DNA of 58,425 nt from Beijerinckiaceae bacterium (GTDB lineage: Bacteria; Pseudomonadota; Alphaproteobacteria; Rhizobiales; Beijerinckiaceae): the NCBI GenBank assembly GCA_947478405.1, contig CANJVX010000016.1, forward strand, positions 1-58,425. The letters are read 5' to 3'. Positions 14,602 through 23,968 of the stretch are shown here, piece by piece. The notes under the pieces were generated by a model. The model did no database searches and was not told the origin of the DNA. It saw nothing but the letters and a program-made list of their open reading frames with translations. The position numbers and the translations under genes are program-made. Every line of letters starts with the position of its first letter. Positions within the stretch are counted from its first letter, which is position 1.

Positions 14602-16086
14602 TTAGGATTCAGGGGAACGTGCAGGCTTGTCGTCCGTCGGAGCGCTATCCGCAATTGGCAGCGTGATACGGAATGTGGCGCCCTGCCCCGCATCGGAGGG
14701 CACCAGCGCAATCGTGCCGCCATGGGCACGCACAAGATCGGCCGCAATGGCGAGGCCAAGCCCCGTGCCACCTGGCCGGGCAGAGGCCTTGAAGGGTTCA
14801 AACAGGCGCTTGCGGGCGGCCAGCGGGACGCCTGGCCCATTATCGGCCACTTCCACAACGACGACGCCATTGCGCACGACCGCTGTGATGTTGATCTCGG
14901 CGGCGCGGCCGGGCTGCGGACCCGCCGTCTCCAGCGCCTCTATCGCATTGCGTAAAAGATTGAGGAACACGCGGAACATTTGCTCCGGATCGGCCTGCAC
15001 CTGAAGGCCCTTTTGCACATCATTACGAATATCGACCCGCCCTGAACCTTCGGGCATCAGCACTTCGGTGGCTTCACGGATCACGCCGCGCAGACCCATG
15101 GGGCGCATATTGGGTGCGCGCTCCACCGCGCGCCCATAGGTCAGTGTCGATTGGCAGAAGGCAATCGCGCGATCGAGTGTGGCGATGAGTTTGGGGGCGA
15201 GGCGCCTGGCAACCGGATCGGGCGATTCCACAAACCGGTCAGACAGCAATTGCGCCGAAGCTAGCATGTTGCGCAAATCATGACTGACTTTCGCCACGGC
15301 CAAACCCAAAGCCGCAAGATTTTTCTTCTCTGACAATTCACGCAAAAGCGTGCGCTGCATATCAGCCAGCGCCTGTTCCGCGCGACCGATTTCATGGCCA
15401 AGGCCTGAGGGGCGAATAATGCGCGAGGCATCTTCAGGCGCTGCACCAAAAGAAATAATGTTCGATGTGAGGCGGCGCATCGGACGCAGCACGAGCCAAT
15501 TGATCGACACGGCCGCGAGGCTTGCCACAATCAGCGAGATGAGCAGCGACAGCATCAAAAGATTTCGCGAATGAACCAGCATAGCCTGTCGCAGAGGGGC
15601 TTCGGACATAGTGATTTCGATAAACTCACCGCCCATCGGCGCCGACCCAATCACCGCTAATGTGCGATTGCGCCGCGTCGTCAACGTTCCGAAAGCGGCA
15701 TTCACGGATTCGAAAAAACCCGCGCTGCGCATGTCATAGCGCACATCGATGCGCGCAGGCGCATCACCCGCCGCCAGCAGACGGCGAGAATCCCGCATTT
15801 TTAAAACGATGGTACGCGCGCGCACGGCAGCCAGCGCGTCATCAATCAAACGGTCGGGCACTTGGGCTGCCGTTGCATCAAGCAGCAGCACGGCGGCCGA
15901 GGCCGCACTCAGACGGTCGCGCAACCAATTCTCCCGATAGAGCGCGATGGAGGGCACGTAAACTGCGATTTCGGCCAGCATAACAAAGGCGATAACAAGC
16001 AACAGGACGCGCCCCGCCAGACCCAGGCGCGGCCTCAGGGCAGGTTCAAGCCTCTCGGCCAAAGGATCGCGTCTCTCGTCACGCAT
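14602..16086 (-). CDS. membrane-bound sensor histidine kinase (orphan)
   Basis: A 494-residue two-component sensor kinase. A first membrane helix lies at about 25-45, a periplasmic sensor loop at 46-172, and a second helix at about 174-196. A HAMP-like linker beginning RPMRRLTS (201-208) follows. The dimerisation domain carries the phospho-acceptor in VSHDLRN (His269). The ATPase domain has the N box NLLRNAIEA, G1 DNGPGV and G2 GGTGLGLAI. No response regulator is adjacent, so its partner is elsewhere. The signal is unknown; the periplasmic loop has no recognisable sensor motif. The tail of about 15 residues is Pro/Ser/Asp-rich. Confidence 0.93.
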   Translation of the reverse strand: MRDERRDPLAERLEPALRPRLGLAGRVLLLVIAFVMLAEIAVYVPSIALYRENWLRDRLSAASAAVLLLDATAAQVPDRLIDDALAAVRARTIVLKMRDSRRLLAAGDAPARIDVRYDMRSAGFFESVNAAFGTLTTRRNRTLAVIGSAPMGGEFIEITMSEAPLRQAMLVHSRNLLMLSLLISLIVASLAAVSINWLVLRPMRRLTSNIISFGAAPEDASRIIRPSGLGHEIGRAEQALADMQRTLLRELSEKKNLAALGLAVAKVSHDLRNMLASAQLLSDRFVESPDPVARRLAPKLIATLDRAIAFCQSTLTYGRAVERAPNMRPMGLRGVIREATEVLMPEGSGRVDIRNDVQKGLQVQADPEQMFRVFLNLLRNAIEALETAGPQPGRAAEINITAVVRNGVVVVEVADNGPGVPLAARKRLFEPFKASARPGGTGLGLAIAADLVRAHGGTIALVPSDAGQGATFRITLPIADSAPTDDKPARSPES

Positions 16087-16181
16087 GGGCGCAAACTACA
16101 CTGACTTTGATGAATTTCACAGGTTGCCGACCGACCGGCAAAAAAATATTCTGAATGGTAAGTATTTACGATGCGGGAGGA

Positions 16182-16922
16182 TCAATGCAGGACGCGCCAA
16201 CGGCGACGCAAAAACACTGACAGTAAGGAAATGCCCGCGAGCACGAGGAGCGCGGCAATCAGCTCGGGCTGCAGAAGCGACAGCGGATGGCCCTCAAAAG
16301 CACAAGCCCAGCCCTGCGCGCCCGGACAGGCCCGCCAGTTTTCAATCTGGGCCGCCAATGCCTTGTCGAGCCCAGCTCCGGCAAAGGCGAAAGCGAACGT
16401 GACTGGCAAAATACCCACCGCCGTAGTCCAAAGAAAGGTTGACAGCCGCAGGTTCAAAAGCCCGGTCCCGATATTCACAAACCACGAGGGAAAGACGATG
16501 GCGACCCGCATGAACAACATGTAGCCCACAGCATCGCGATGAAAGCCTGCCGCGAGCGCCTGTAGGCGCGGTCCGAGCCGATCACGCAAGTGCCCAGCAA
16601 AGCCTATACGAGCGGCCAGAAACAGCAAAGCTCCGCCAAGCGTGGCTCCCGTGACAGACACAAGCACACCGGGCACAGGGCCAAACAGAAATCCCGACGA
16701 AATGCTGAGCAGGGGCGAAATAGGAAAAGCCATCGCCGCCAGCCCGATATAGACCAGAAGAAAAGCGCCCATCGCAACGATTGGCCGTCTCGCAATCAAG
16801 TCCTGCAACATGTCGCGCCCATCAACGAGACCCGCGATCGACACGTGCTGCACAAGCCCGCTCGACCAGAGGACGAACGCCAAGATCGCGAGCAGAAGAA
16901 CGGGCAGTATACGCAGGATCAT
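16182..16922 (-). CDS. TVP38/TMEM64 (VTT domain) membrane protein
   Basis: An integral membrane protein of 246 residues. An N-terminal helix (LRILPVLLLAILAFVLWSS) comes first, followed by the VTT/DedA-like core. Core marks are AFPISPLLSISSGFLFGPVPG, interrupted at about residues 63-83, then TLGGALLFLAARIGF and MLFMRVAIVFPSWFVNIGTG. A C-terminal helix precedes the basic tail FLRRRWRVLH. VTT-domain proteins are implicated in lipid scrambling or undecaprenyl phosphate handling, but bacterial TVP38 members are mostly uncharacterised. It follows the nnrU-like gene by 8 bases and may be co-transcribed with it. Confidence 0.88.
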   Translation of the reverse strand: MILRILPVLLLAILAFVLWSSGLVQHVSIAGLVDGRDMLQDLIARRPIVAMGAFLLVYIGLAAMAFPISPLLSISSGFLFGPVPGVLVSVTGATLGGALLFLAARIGFAGHLRDRLGPRLQALAAGFHRDAVGYMLFMRVAIVFPSWFVNIGTGLLNLRLSTFLWTTAVGILPVTFAFAFAGAGLDKALAAQIENWRACPGAQGWACAFEGHPLSLLQPELIAALLVLAGISLLSVFLRRRWRVLH

Positions 16923-16930
16923 AGAGGACT

Positions 16931-17509
16931 TCAGCCCGGCAAAAGCGCCACGCCGATCCAGGCAGCATGGCCGTAAATCAACATGACAGCATAAGCCGCC
17001 GTACCTATCACAAGCACCAGAATGTCATTCAACACTCCCCCGTGCTTCTCGCCCAGCGGACCAGAGGCTGCGCGCTTCTTCACCGAGATCCGGTCCACCA
17101 CGCCATAGGCCAGAAAGCTCGCGAAGAGAATCATGCCGACGAGATCGCCATTGGCCAGAAGATGCGCCAGCGCCCAGATTTTGATGGATGCAAGCATGGG
17201 ATGTTTGGCGCGTGTGCGAATGGTCGAGGGCACATAGGCAGCCACCATCAGCACAAAGGCCGGCCACATCAGTGCAAAAGCGACATGTTTCGTCCACAGC
17301 GGTGGCGACCAGATGACGCTGTTCCACGAAGCTGCGCGGGCCTCACCGAAGCCGTGGAGCAACAACAGAAAGGCTGCCAGTGACACGATGCTAAAGATGA
17401 TCTTGTATGCAGCCGCACCTGTCAGGGCGAGGAGACGCCCGCGCAACGCAGTGCGCGTTGGCAAAAGGTGGATGCCAAGAAAAAGGACAAGGCCCGCAAT
17501 GAATGTCAT
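16931..17509 (-). CDS. NnrU-family membrane protein
   Basis: A hydrophobic protein of 192 residues with five to six membrane helices. It has the NnrU pattern FLGIHLLPTRTALRGRL at the N-terminus, SPPLWTKHVAFALMWPAFVL in the middle (about residues 68-87) and RTRAKHPMLASIKIWALAHLLANGDL across about 97-121. NnrU was first found beside nitric oxide reductase genes in denitrifiers, and the family is related to the isoprenoid-modifying Isochrysis/MAPEG-like NnrU fold. Its biochemical role is unknown. No denitrification genes are present here; the TVP38 gene is directly downstream. Confidence 0.85.
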   Translation of the reverse strand: MTFIAGLVLFLGIHLLPTRTALRGRLLALTGAAAYKIIFSIVSLAAFLLLLHGFGEARAASWNSVIWSPPLWTKHVAFALMWPAFVLMVAAYVPSTIRTRAKHPMLASIKIWALAHLLANGDLVGMILFASFLAYGVVDRISVKKRAASGPLGEKHGGVLNDILVLVIGTAAYAVMLIYGHAAWIGVALLPG

Positions 17510-17581
17510 GGGTAATGGCTCCCGAACAAGACTGACGCGAGACTATTCGATTACCCGGCACAAGGCGAGGGCTTCGTCGTA

Positions 17582-18550
17582 TCAGCCAATCCGGCTGCTG
17601 AGCTTTTCGTAAAGCCCGTTTTTCGACGAAAAAATATAATCCATCTGCGCGACCGTCACGTGATCTGCGCCTTTAGAGATCAACCAATCGGCGAGATCGG
17701 CGACCTTCTTCTTGGGAACCACCAGCGTCAACGGGCCATCCTTGGCCAGTCCAAGCGGTAAGCGTACGCCAAAGATTTTTTGCGCTTCGGCCACAAGCTT
17801 GCTGCGATCGCCTGCAACAAGCGTGCGCACTTCGCGCGTCGTGCGCGCTTCTTCTTCAGCGGCAATACGGCCCAGAATGACGCGCGCAATATTTCGAGTG
17901 CGCTCATTCCAATCAGCTGTCAACGAGGCAACGAGATTGGCTTCTGAGCGCAGCATCACGCCATCGTCGAGAATTTTCAGCGCATTGGCGGCCAGCGTCG
18001 CGCCCGTCGTGGTGATATCGACAATCAGCTCTGCCTGTCCCGCCGCGGGCGCGCCTTCGGTCGCACCCAGGCTTTCAACGATGCGATAATCGGTGACGCC
18101 CTGTTCGGCAAAATACGACCGCGTAAGATTGATGTATTTGGTTGCCACGCGCATGCGCTCGCCGCGCCGCACGCGATAGGCGGCGGCGACATCTTCGAGA
18201 TCAGCCATATTGCGCACGTCGATCCAGGCCTGCGGCACAGCGACAACAACATTGGCGTGGCCAAAGCCCAGCGGCGTCAGCAGTTCTACCTTGGCATCGG
18301 CATCAGGAAGCGTCTCGCGCACGAGATCTTCACCGGTGACGCCCATATGCGCCGTACCGGCTGCCAGCTGGTTGACGATTTCTGAGGCCGACAGAAAAGC
18401 GATTTCCACCCCTTCAATACCAGCCAGCGTGCCGCGATAATCGCGCAAGCCACGACCGCGCACGACCTCAAGGCCAGCACGGGCAAAAAAGGCATTCGCA
18501 TTTTCCTGCAAGCGGCCTTTCGAGGGAACGGCAAGAACGAGATTGGACAT
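17582..18550 (-). CDS. hisG: ATP phosphoribosyltransferase catalytic subunit
   Basis: The first enzyme of histidine synthesis, joining ATP and PRPP. The 322-residue protein opens with [11 protein letters not shown] and has the PRPP-binding stretch [20 protein letters not shown] 18550 overlaps the last base of the hisZ stop (TGATG). The protein is much longer than the short HisG form of about 200-230 residues that normally works with HisZ. Its extra C-terminal part ([17 protein letters not shown], then GADHVTVAQ) looks like the regulatory domain of the long form. Both the extra domain and hisZ are therefore present. The gene is transcribed leftward as the second gene of a hisZ-hisG pair. Confidence 0.95.
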   Translation of the reverse strand: MSNLVLAVPSKGRLQENANAFFARAGLEVVRGRGLRDYRGTLAGIEGVEIAFLSASEIVNQLAAGTAHMGVTGEDLVRETLPDADAKVELLTPLGFGHANVVVAVPQAWIDVRNMADLEDVAAAYRVRRGERMRVATKYINLTRSYFAEQGVTDYRIVESLGATEGAPAAGQAELIVDITTTGATLAANALKILDDGVMLRSEANLVASLTADWNERTRNIARVILGRIAAEEEARTTREVRTLVAGDRSKLVAEAQKIFGVRLPLGLAKDGPLTLVVPKKKVADLADWLISKGADHVTVAQMDYIFSSKNGLYEKLSSRIG

Positions 18551-19692
18551 CAATTGCCTCCCTGCACGAGCAGTCGGTCACACCAGATTGCTGCGCCAAT
18601 GGCGGGAATTTCCACCGTCGCGCCCAGCGTTGTCATCAGACGGTCATAGCGTCCGCCGCCCACAACGGGGCGTGCATCGCCCTTGTCATCGAAAGCCTCA
18701 AACACAAAGCCGGTATAATAATCGAGATTGCGCGCAAAGCCTGCGGAGAAGGTCAGCCGCGAGGTTGCAACACCGCGCGCGGTGATGAATTTCAAGCGCG
18801 CATCAAAACCATCCAGCGCCACTGCGAGATCGAGCTTGGCATCTTTCGCCAGCTTGCGCATCGCAGCAGAGGCCTTTTCAGGATTGCCTTCAATTTTCAG
18901 AAAGCTTTCCAGAATAGCTCGCTTTTCAGGCGTCACGCCGCCACCCGCTTGCGCAGAGGCTTGCTCGAGATAGCGTTCCGCAATCTCATTGGCCGAACGG
19001 CCACCCACAGACGAAATGCCCGCAATCGATAAGAGATCTTGCACCAGCGCACGCGCGCCATTGCGATCTGCACCAGCCAGCGCGGCCAGCACACCGGAAT
19101 GATCAGCGGTCGAACCATTCTCTTCACGGTCGAAAATTTTGGTGAGATCCTGCCCCAAAGCGTGGCCGCGACGAATCCGACGCAGCCAGACCGACGGCAG
19201 ATCAAGTGCTTCAAGCAGTCTCGCGAAGAGACCTGCATCGCCGATGCGCACAGAGAGCATGCGGCCAAGCGCCTGTTCGGCGGCCTCTAACGCCAGCACC
19301 ATGACTTCGGCATCTGCCGCTTCGCGATCAGTACGGCCAAAACTTTCAAGACCGGCCTGATATTGTTCAGCCGCTGTGCCCGCACGGAAGCGGAAAACTG
19401 GACCCAGATAAGACGAACTGGCCGGCTTTCCGGCTTGCGCGGAGGCAAGGTATTCGCGGCAGACGGGAATCGTATATTCGGGGCGCAGGCAATATTCCGA
19501 ACCCGACGCATCGCTGGTCAGATAAATACGGCCGCGAATGTCCTCGCCTGCCAGATCGAGAAAGACCGCGGCAGGCTGCAGAATCGCAGGCTCGGTGCGG
19601 GCAAAACCGGCTGCAACGAGATGCGCCAGCACGGTCTCGCGCCGTCCTGCCGTCTCGGGCCCTGCGGCCATGCTTTGTCCGGTCGTGCTCAC
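18550..19692 (-). CDS. hisZ: ATP phosphoribosyltransferase regulatory subunit
   Basis: A 380-residue paralogue of histidyl-tRNA synthetase that lacks aminoacylation activity and partners HisG. It shows class II synthetase remnants: [14 protein letters not shown] (motif 2 region), YLGPVFRFR and the C-terminal [15 protein letters not shown]. The start is set at GTG 19692 because AGAGGG lies 8 bases upstream; ATG 19671 is a later possibility, and extension further upstream gives non-homologous sequence. Its stop overlaps the hisG start by one base. A strong terminator separates it from the cupin gene upstream, so it probably has its own promoter in the short space around 19700. Confidence 0.94.
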   Translation of the reverse strand: MSTTGQSMAAGPETAGRRETVLAHLVAAGFARTEPAILQPAAVFLDLAGEDIRGRIYLTSDASGSEYCLRPEYTIPVCREYLASAQAGKPASSSYLGPVFRFRAGTAAEQYQAGLESFGRTDREAADAEVMVLALEAAEQALGRMLSVRIGDAGLFARLLEALDLPSVWLRRIRRGHALGQDLTKIFDREENGSTADHSGVLAALAGADRNGARALVQDLLSIAGISSVGGRSANEIAERYLEQASAQAGGGVTPEKRAILESFLKIEGNPEKASAAMRKLAKDAKLDLAVALDGFDARLKFITARGVATSRLTFSAGFARNLDYYTGFVFEAFDDKGDARPVVGGGRYDRLMTTLGATVEIPAIGAAIWCDRLLVQGGN

Positions 19693-19704
19693 GGGTCTCA
19701 CCCT

Positions 19705-19743
19705 CTTAAAAAAGAAATCGCCCCGCTTGTAGCAAGCGGGGCG
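19705..19743 (-). terminator. intrinsic terminator downstream of the cupin gene
   Basis: A perfect 11-base-pair stem (19719-19729 with 19733-19743) with a 3-base loop. On the minus strand it is followed by ATTTCTTTTTTAA. It lies 23 bases after the cupin stop and just ahead of hisZ. Confidence 0.85.
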
Positions 19744-19765
19744 CATGCTTGCGAAGCCTATTAGA

Positions 19766-20302
19766 TCAATCGTGCTTAACGCGGGCGTCGACCCCTTCGC
19801 CCCGCAGAACGGGGTCGCCAAGGCCCAGCGGCTGCGCATCCACCAGCACAAAGGCCATGCGGCAGACATCCGGCCCCTTATTGCGCCAGGCGTGATAGGT
19901 GCCGCGCTGGATCATGACATCACCCGGGCCCATCGTGACCTTCTCGTCGCCATCGAGATCCATCTCCACCTCGCCCGACAGGACGATGATATAATCAATT
20001 GTCTCGGTACGGTGGCGGCGGGGCATATTGCCGGGCGGATATTCGGCAATCATGAAGCGGGTGCCTTTTTCCGGAGGATAAGTGCCGAGCTTGCGCTCGC
20101 CCATATCCTCGGCATCGAGCCCGACCGGCATGGGGGCCGGAGCCCCATCTGTGCACCAGAGCAAGGTCGAGAACTGGCCCGGCCGCGAGCTTTTGGTATT
20201 GCTCGCCACTTTGTCGACCAGGACGGTGGCGCGGCCGTCGGAATCATGGCCGGTGACGATACGGCGGATGGGTTGCGGCTGGCGCGCATTGGCGTCGGTC
20301 AT
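19766..20302 (-). CDS. cupin-domain protein
   Basis: A small protein of 178 residues. The ATG at 20302 is chosen because GAGGGAGGAG precedes it. The cupin core has ERKLGTYPPEKGTRF, then PRRHRTETIDYIIVLSGEVEM, split over about residues 98-117, and GPGDVMIQRGTYHAWRN. These supply the usual metal ligands (His in RHRTET and His in TYHAW). The beginning, RRIVTGHDSDGRATV, is shared with a group of alphaproteobacterial cupins sometimes annotated near aromatic or aldehyde metabolism. The substrate is unknown. It is monocistronic and ends at a strong terminator. Confidence 0.85.
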   Translation of the reverse strand: MTDANARQPQPIRRIVTGHDSDGRATVLVDKVASNTKSSRPGQFSTLLWCTDGAPAPMPVGLDAEDMGERKLGTYPPEKGTRFMIAEYPPGNMPRRHRTETIDYIIVLSGEVEMDLDGDEKVTMGPGDVMIQRGTYHAWRNKGPDVCRMAFVLVDAQPLGLGDPVLRGEGVDARVKHD

Positions 20303-20603
20303 TGTAGAGTCTCCTCCCTCACCCCAGATCGGGGCTTGTTTTTGGTTTGCATGGCTAATCTGGCACGGCAATGGGGCGGCCGGAACCCTCCATAATCGGC
20401 GGCAAGCGAATTGACTTCGCAACAGCTCTGCCCCTATATGCGCGCCAACGAATTCGGCCAGCGTCGACGTCGTCCCATCCCCTGTGCCGCAAGGCATTTC
20501 CAAGGGGGAGCGGATCCGGCGCTAACCTCGACCCCTTTGGAATAGCCTTAAGGGCCTGAAATCAGGGCACTTTTCGCTTTTTCGCAGTAATTGGAGCACA
20601 CCT
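20303..20603. other. intergenic stretch between the cupin gene and rpmH, with the rpmH promoter
   Basis: About 300 bases between two divergent genes. It contains the ribosome-binding site of the cupin gene at its left end and a good promoter for rpmH at 20411-20440. The remaining 160 bases upstream of rpmH would be an untranslated leader; no hairpin-rich regulatory element is recognised in it. Confidence 0.5.
20411..20440 (+). promoter_or_regulatory. sigma-70-type promoter for rpmH-rnpA-yidC
   Basis: TTGACT at 20411-20416 and TATATG at 20435-20440 are separated by 18 bases. This is the best housekeeping promoter match upstream of rpmH and would give a leader of about 155 bases. Confidence 0.55.
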
Positions 20604-20738
20604 GTGAAGCGGACTTATCAACCCTCCAAGATCGTGCGCAAGCGCCGTCATGGCTTCCGCGCTCGTATGGCCACCGTTGGCGGCCGTCGCGTGATCGCAG
20701 CCCGTCGCGCCCGCGGCCGCAAGCGCCTCTCAGCCTGA
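20604..20738 (+). CDS. rpmH: 50S ribosomal protein L34
   Basis: A 44-residue, very basic protein with the invariant L34 sequence: [20 protein letters not shown], then [23 protein letters not shown] in residues 22-44. It begins with GTG 20604, preceded by TTGGAG. L34 lies in the large ribosomal subunit near the tunnel. The order rpmH-rnpA-yidC is conserved across bacteria. It is too short for common length cut-offs and easily missed. Confidence 0.97.
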   Translation: MKRTYQPSKIVRKRRHGFRARMATVGGRRVIAARRARGRKRLSA

Positions 20739-20778
20739 CGACAAGGCCCCTCGGGGCTCGCGAAGGGGGCCGACCCAT

Positions 20779-21213
20779 ATGACAGGCCAAATTGGCGGAT
20801 CTGTCGGCGCATCGGCCCGCAAAGCATCTTCAACCATCTTCGGGAGGTTGAAACAGCGCTCGGAATTCCTTGCCGCCGCCAAGGGCACACGCCTTCATGA
20901 GGCGGCTTTTTCCCTGCAGGCTAGGACGCGCACCGACGAAACAGACACCAGAGGGCGTCGTTTCGGCCTCACCGTCACGAAGAAGACCGGCAATTCGGTG
21001 GAGCGCAACCGCATCCGCCGCAGACTGCGCGAAGCACTTCGAGAAAATATGCGCGGCAGTCTGATCGAGAGCCCAGCTTGCGATTATGTGATCGTTGCGC
21101 GACGCGAATGTCTTTCCATTGGCTTCGCCGATCTGACACAGACACTGGGCAAGACACTTGCCCGCATCGACCAGCGGCTCGCCCGCAAACCAAAGATTCC
21201 GACGGCCGATTAA
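20779..21213 (+). CDS. rnpA: ribonuclease P protein component
   Basis: The protein subunit of RNase P, 144 residues, which helps the RNA subunit cut 5' leaders from tRNA precursors. It has the RNR signature [16 protein letters not shown] and the N-terminal [16 protein letters not shown] and [12 protein letters not shown]. The first 25 residues and the tail are less conserved. ATG 20779 has GGGGG about 11 bases upstream. It lies 40 bases after rpmH and 49 bases before yidC, all on the same strand. Confidence 0.95.
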   Translation: MTGQIGGSVGASARKASSTIFGRLKQRSEFLAAAKGTRLHEAAFSLQARTRTDETDTRGRRFGLTVTKKTGNSVERNRIRRRLREALRENMRGSLIESPACDYVIVARRECLSIGFADLTQTLGKTLARIDQRLARKPKIPTAD

Positions 21214-21262
21214 ACGGCACCCACAGACACGAACGATCCGACAGACATCAGGCCAGACACAC

Positions 21263-23074
21263 ATGACCAGCGAACAAAAGAATCTCTTCCTCGCCATCGG
21301 CCTGTCGATGCTGGTGCTGTTCGGGTGGAATTATTTTTACGGTGCGCCCACCGTCGACAAGCAGCGGCAGGCGCAACAAGCAACCCCGCAAGGCGCCACG
21401 ACGCCAGGTGCGCCCGCTGCCAATATGAACCCGGGTGCGACGCCCGCCGCGACAGCTGAAACTGCAACAGCCACGCGCACACGCGCCGAAGCTCTCCCGC
21501 TCTCGCCGCGCATCACGATTGATACACCCACTCTGGCCGGCTCGATTTCGCTCAAGGGCGGCTTGATCGACGATGTGTCACTTAAGAACCATCACGAGAC
21601 GATTGATCCCAAGAGCGCGATGATCGAACTCTTCGCGCCCGTCGGCTCCATGCATGCCTATTATGCGGAAACCGGTTTCCGCACAGCCGCCGGCAGCACG
21701 CTCGCATTGCCCGATCTGAACACGATCTGGAAAGCCAATGGCACGAGCTTGTCAGTCGGCAAGCCGGTCGAGCTGACCTGGGACAATGGCAAAGGCCTTG
21801 TCTTCAAGCGCGCTATTTCCGTCGATGACCACTACATGTTCGCGGTGAAAGAAACGATCGAGAATAAGAGCGGCGCGCCGATCACCTTGCAGCCTTACTC
21901 TGCCATCACGCGCATCGGCAAACCGAAGACCGATGGCTATGCCGTGCTGCATGAAGGCCTGCTCGGTGTTGTCGGGGACAGCCGCGTCATCGAACTGACC
22001 TATGATGCTATTGAAAAAGAAACGCAGATGATGAAGCTTGCCGAAGGCACTTCAGGCTGGCTCGGCTTTACCGATAAATATTGGGCGACAGCCATTGTGC
22101 CGGCGCAAGATGTGAAGTTCGGCGGTCGCTTCTCGGCTTTCGGCCCGCAGGGCGCAAGCCGCGGCTACCAGACTTTTGTGCTTGAAGATGCGCGCACAAT
22201 CGACGCGGGTACAACGAGCGATGTGACGACCACGCGCATTTTCGCCGGCGCCAAAGAAGTACGCGCGATTGATAATTACCAGACCTCACTCGGCATCAAG
22301 AATTTCGATTTGATGATCGATTGGGGCTGGTTCTATTTCATCACCAAACCACTCTTCAAATTGATCGACATGATCTACCATTATGTCGGCAATTTCGGTG
22401 TTGCTATCCTGCTCGTCACTGTCATCGTGAAGGCCGTCTTCTTCCCGCTTGCCAACCGTTCCTATTTGTCGATGGCGAAGATGAAGGCTGTGCAGCCGGA
22501 AATGACGCTCATCCGCGAGCGCTTCAAGGATGACAAGCAGAAGCAGCAGCAGGAATTGATGGAGCTCTACAAGCGCGAGCAGATCAATCCGATTGCTGGC
22601 TGCCTGCCCATCATGGTGCAGATCCCCGTCTTCTTCGGCCTCTACAAGGTGATCTTCATCACGCTGGAAATGCGCCATGCGCCTTTCTTCGGCTGGATCA
22701 AGGATCTCTCGGCGCCCGATCCGACAACCGTGTTCAATCTCTTCGGCCTGCTGCCGTTTGACCCCACATCCCTGCCCATGGTGGGTCAGTTCCTCGCCAT
22801 CGGCATCTGGCCGCTGCTCATGGGCATTTCCATGTTCGTTCAGATGAAGATGAACCCGGAGCCGACCGATCCGGTGCAGAAGCAGATGTTCACCTGGATG
22901 CCGATCATCTTCACCTTCATGCTGGGCACATTCCCGGCGGGTCTGGTGATCTACTGGACCTGGAACAATCTGCTCTCCGTCTCGCAGCAATATTTCATCA
23001 TGAAGCGCGCAGGCGTGAAGGTGGAATTGTGGGACAATCTGACAGGCCTCTTCAACAAGAAGTCGTCGGCCTAA
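21263..23074 (+). CDS. yidC: membrane protein insertase YidC
   Basis: A 603-residue inner-membrane insertase that acts alone or with SecYEG. The N-terminal helix ([20 protein letters not shown]) begins at residue 7. A Pro/Ala/Thr-rich linker and the large periplasmic beta domain follow. The C-terminal core has the five-helix Oxa1 fold with [18 protein letters not shown] and [13 protein letters not shown] 21263 is chosen because [15 protein letters not shown] is the normal start; upstream sequence in frame is not homologous. The length is normal for alphaproteobacterial YidC. Confidence 0.97.
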   Translation: MTSEQKNLFLAIGLSMLVLFGWNYFYGAPTVDKQRQAQQATPQGATTPGAPAANMNPGATPAATAETATATRTRAEALPLSPRITIDTPTLAGSISLKGGLIDDVSLKNHHETIDPKSAMIELFAPVGSMHAYYAETGFRTAAGSTLALPDLNTIWKANGTSLSVGKPVELTWDNGKGLVFKRAISVDDHYMFAVKETIENKSGAPITLQPYSAITRIGKPKTDGYAVLHEGLLGVVGDSRVIELTYDAIEKETQMMKLAEGTSGWLGFTDKYWATAIVPAQDVKFGGRFSAFGPQGASRGYQTFVLEDARTIDAGTTSDVTTTRIFAGAKEVRAIDNYQTSLGIKNFDLMIDWGWFYFITKPLFKLIDMIYHYVGNFGVAILLVTVIVKAVFFPLANRSYLSMAKMKAVQPEMTLIRERFKDDKQKQQQELMELYKREQINPIAGCLPIMVQIPVFFGLYKVIFITLEMRHAPFFGWIKDLSAPDPTTVFNLFGLLPFDPTSLPMVGQFLAIGIWPLLMGISMFVQMKMNPEPTDPVQKQMFTWMPIIFTFMLGTFPAGLVIYWTWNNLLSVSQQYFIMKRAGVKVELWDNLTGLFNKKSSA

Positions 23075-23127
23075 CAAACAGCCTCGTGCGCTGAGCCAGC
23101 GCACGAGCCGCAACAGGGATTGGTTCC

Positions 23128-23790
23128 ATGATCGAGAGCGATCCCGAATTGTTTGAGCGCGCCCGCAAGCTATTTGCTGGCAATTGCGAATTCATCTGGG
23201 CGGCCGCCAAGATCGACGGGCTGCCGCCAATGGGGCCGGTTGAAATCGCCTTTGCAGGGCGCTCCAATGTTGGCAAATCATCGCTGCTCAACGCCCTGAC
23301 CGGCCGCAAAGCTTTGGCGCGCACGTCGAACACGCCCGGGCGCACCCAGCAGCTCAATTTCTTTGCCATGGGCACACCCGGTGAAGAGCCGATGCGCTTG
23401 GTCGACATGCCGGGCTATGGCTATGCCGCCGTGTCGAAAGAAAAAATCTCGACCTGGACCAAGCTGATGCACGCCTATCTGCGCGGCCGTGCCTCGCTGG
23501 CGCGCGTCTTCGTTCTGGTGGATGGGCGCCATGGGCTGAAGCCGCCAGATCTGGAAATGTTCGACCTGCTCGATTCCAGCGCCATGTCCTATCAGGTGAT
23601 CCTGACCAAAAAGGATGAGTGCAAAAAGTCGGAAGTTGACGCGCGGCTGGAAAGCGTCCGCGTCGCTTTGGCCAAGCGCCCCGCGGCTCACCCCGAGATC
23701 ATTTTCACTTCATCAGAAAATGGCGAGGGCATCGGCGAATTGCGCGAGGGCATTGCCCGCCTGATGAAAGAACGCGGCACGGAGTTTTAG
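23128..23790 (+). CDS. ysxC: ribosome biogenesis GTP-binding protein YsxC/EngB
   Basis: A 220-residue GTPase needed for 50S assembly. The G1 loop is GRSNVGKSSLLNAL, the G2 Thr lies in SNTPGRTQQLNFF, G3 is VDMPGYGYA, G4 is TKKDE and G5 is TSSENGEG. The start at ATG 23128 follows yidC by 53 bases. Length and motif spacing are standard. An intergenic palindrome follows its stop. Confidence 0.96.
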   Translation: MIESDPELFERARKLFAGNCEFIWAAAKIDGLPPMGPVEIAFAGRSNVGKSSLLNALTGRKALARTSNTPGRTQQLNFFAMGTPGEEPMRLVDMPGYGYAAVSKEKISTWTKLMHAYLRGRASLARVFVLVDGRHGLKPPDLEMFDLLDSSAMSYQVILTKKDECKKSEVDARLESVRVALAKRPAAHPEIIFTSSENGEGIGELREGIARLMKERGTEF

Positions 23791-23804
23791 GCTAGCCCCC
23801 TTCC

Positions 23805-23892
23805 CGTCATTGCGAGAGGGCCGTAGGCCGACGCGGCAATCCAGACGCCGCGCGTGAAGCCGCTGGATTGCTTCGCTTAGCTCGCAATGACG
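23805..23892. repeat. intergenic palindromic repeat, copy 1
   Basis: An 88-base element with inverted ends cgtcattgcgag (23805-23816) and ctcgcaatgacg (23881-23892). The inner parts also pair (caatccag near 23838 with ctggattg near 23872). The same ends recur at 32176-32253 and, shortened, at 38283-38323. It lies in the ysxC-argB gap and would form a long hairpin in transcripts of either strand. Elements of this type are scattered between genes in many Hyphomicrobiales. Confidence 0.85.
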
Positions 23893-23968
23893 GCTTTTTG
23901 CCTGCCACCCCTGTCTTGAGGCTGCCATAGGGACGGGCTAAACAGGAGCATCACGAAAGGATCCGCTC

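Noticed and set aside
20604-20738. Possible replication origin next to rpmH
   Set aside because: No DnaA-box cluster or dnaA/dnaN genes; in alphaproteobacteria rpmH is often not at the origin.
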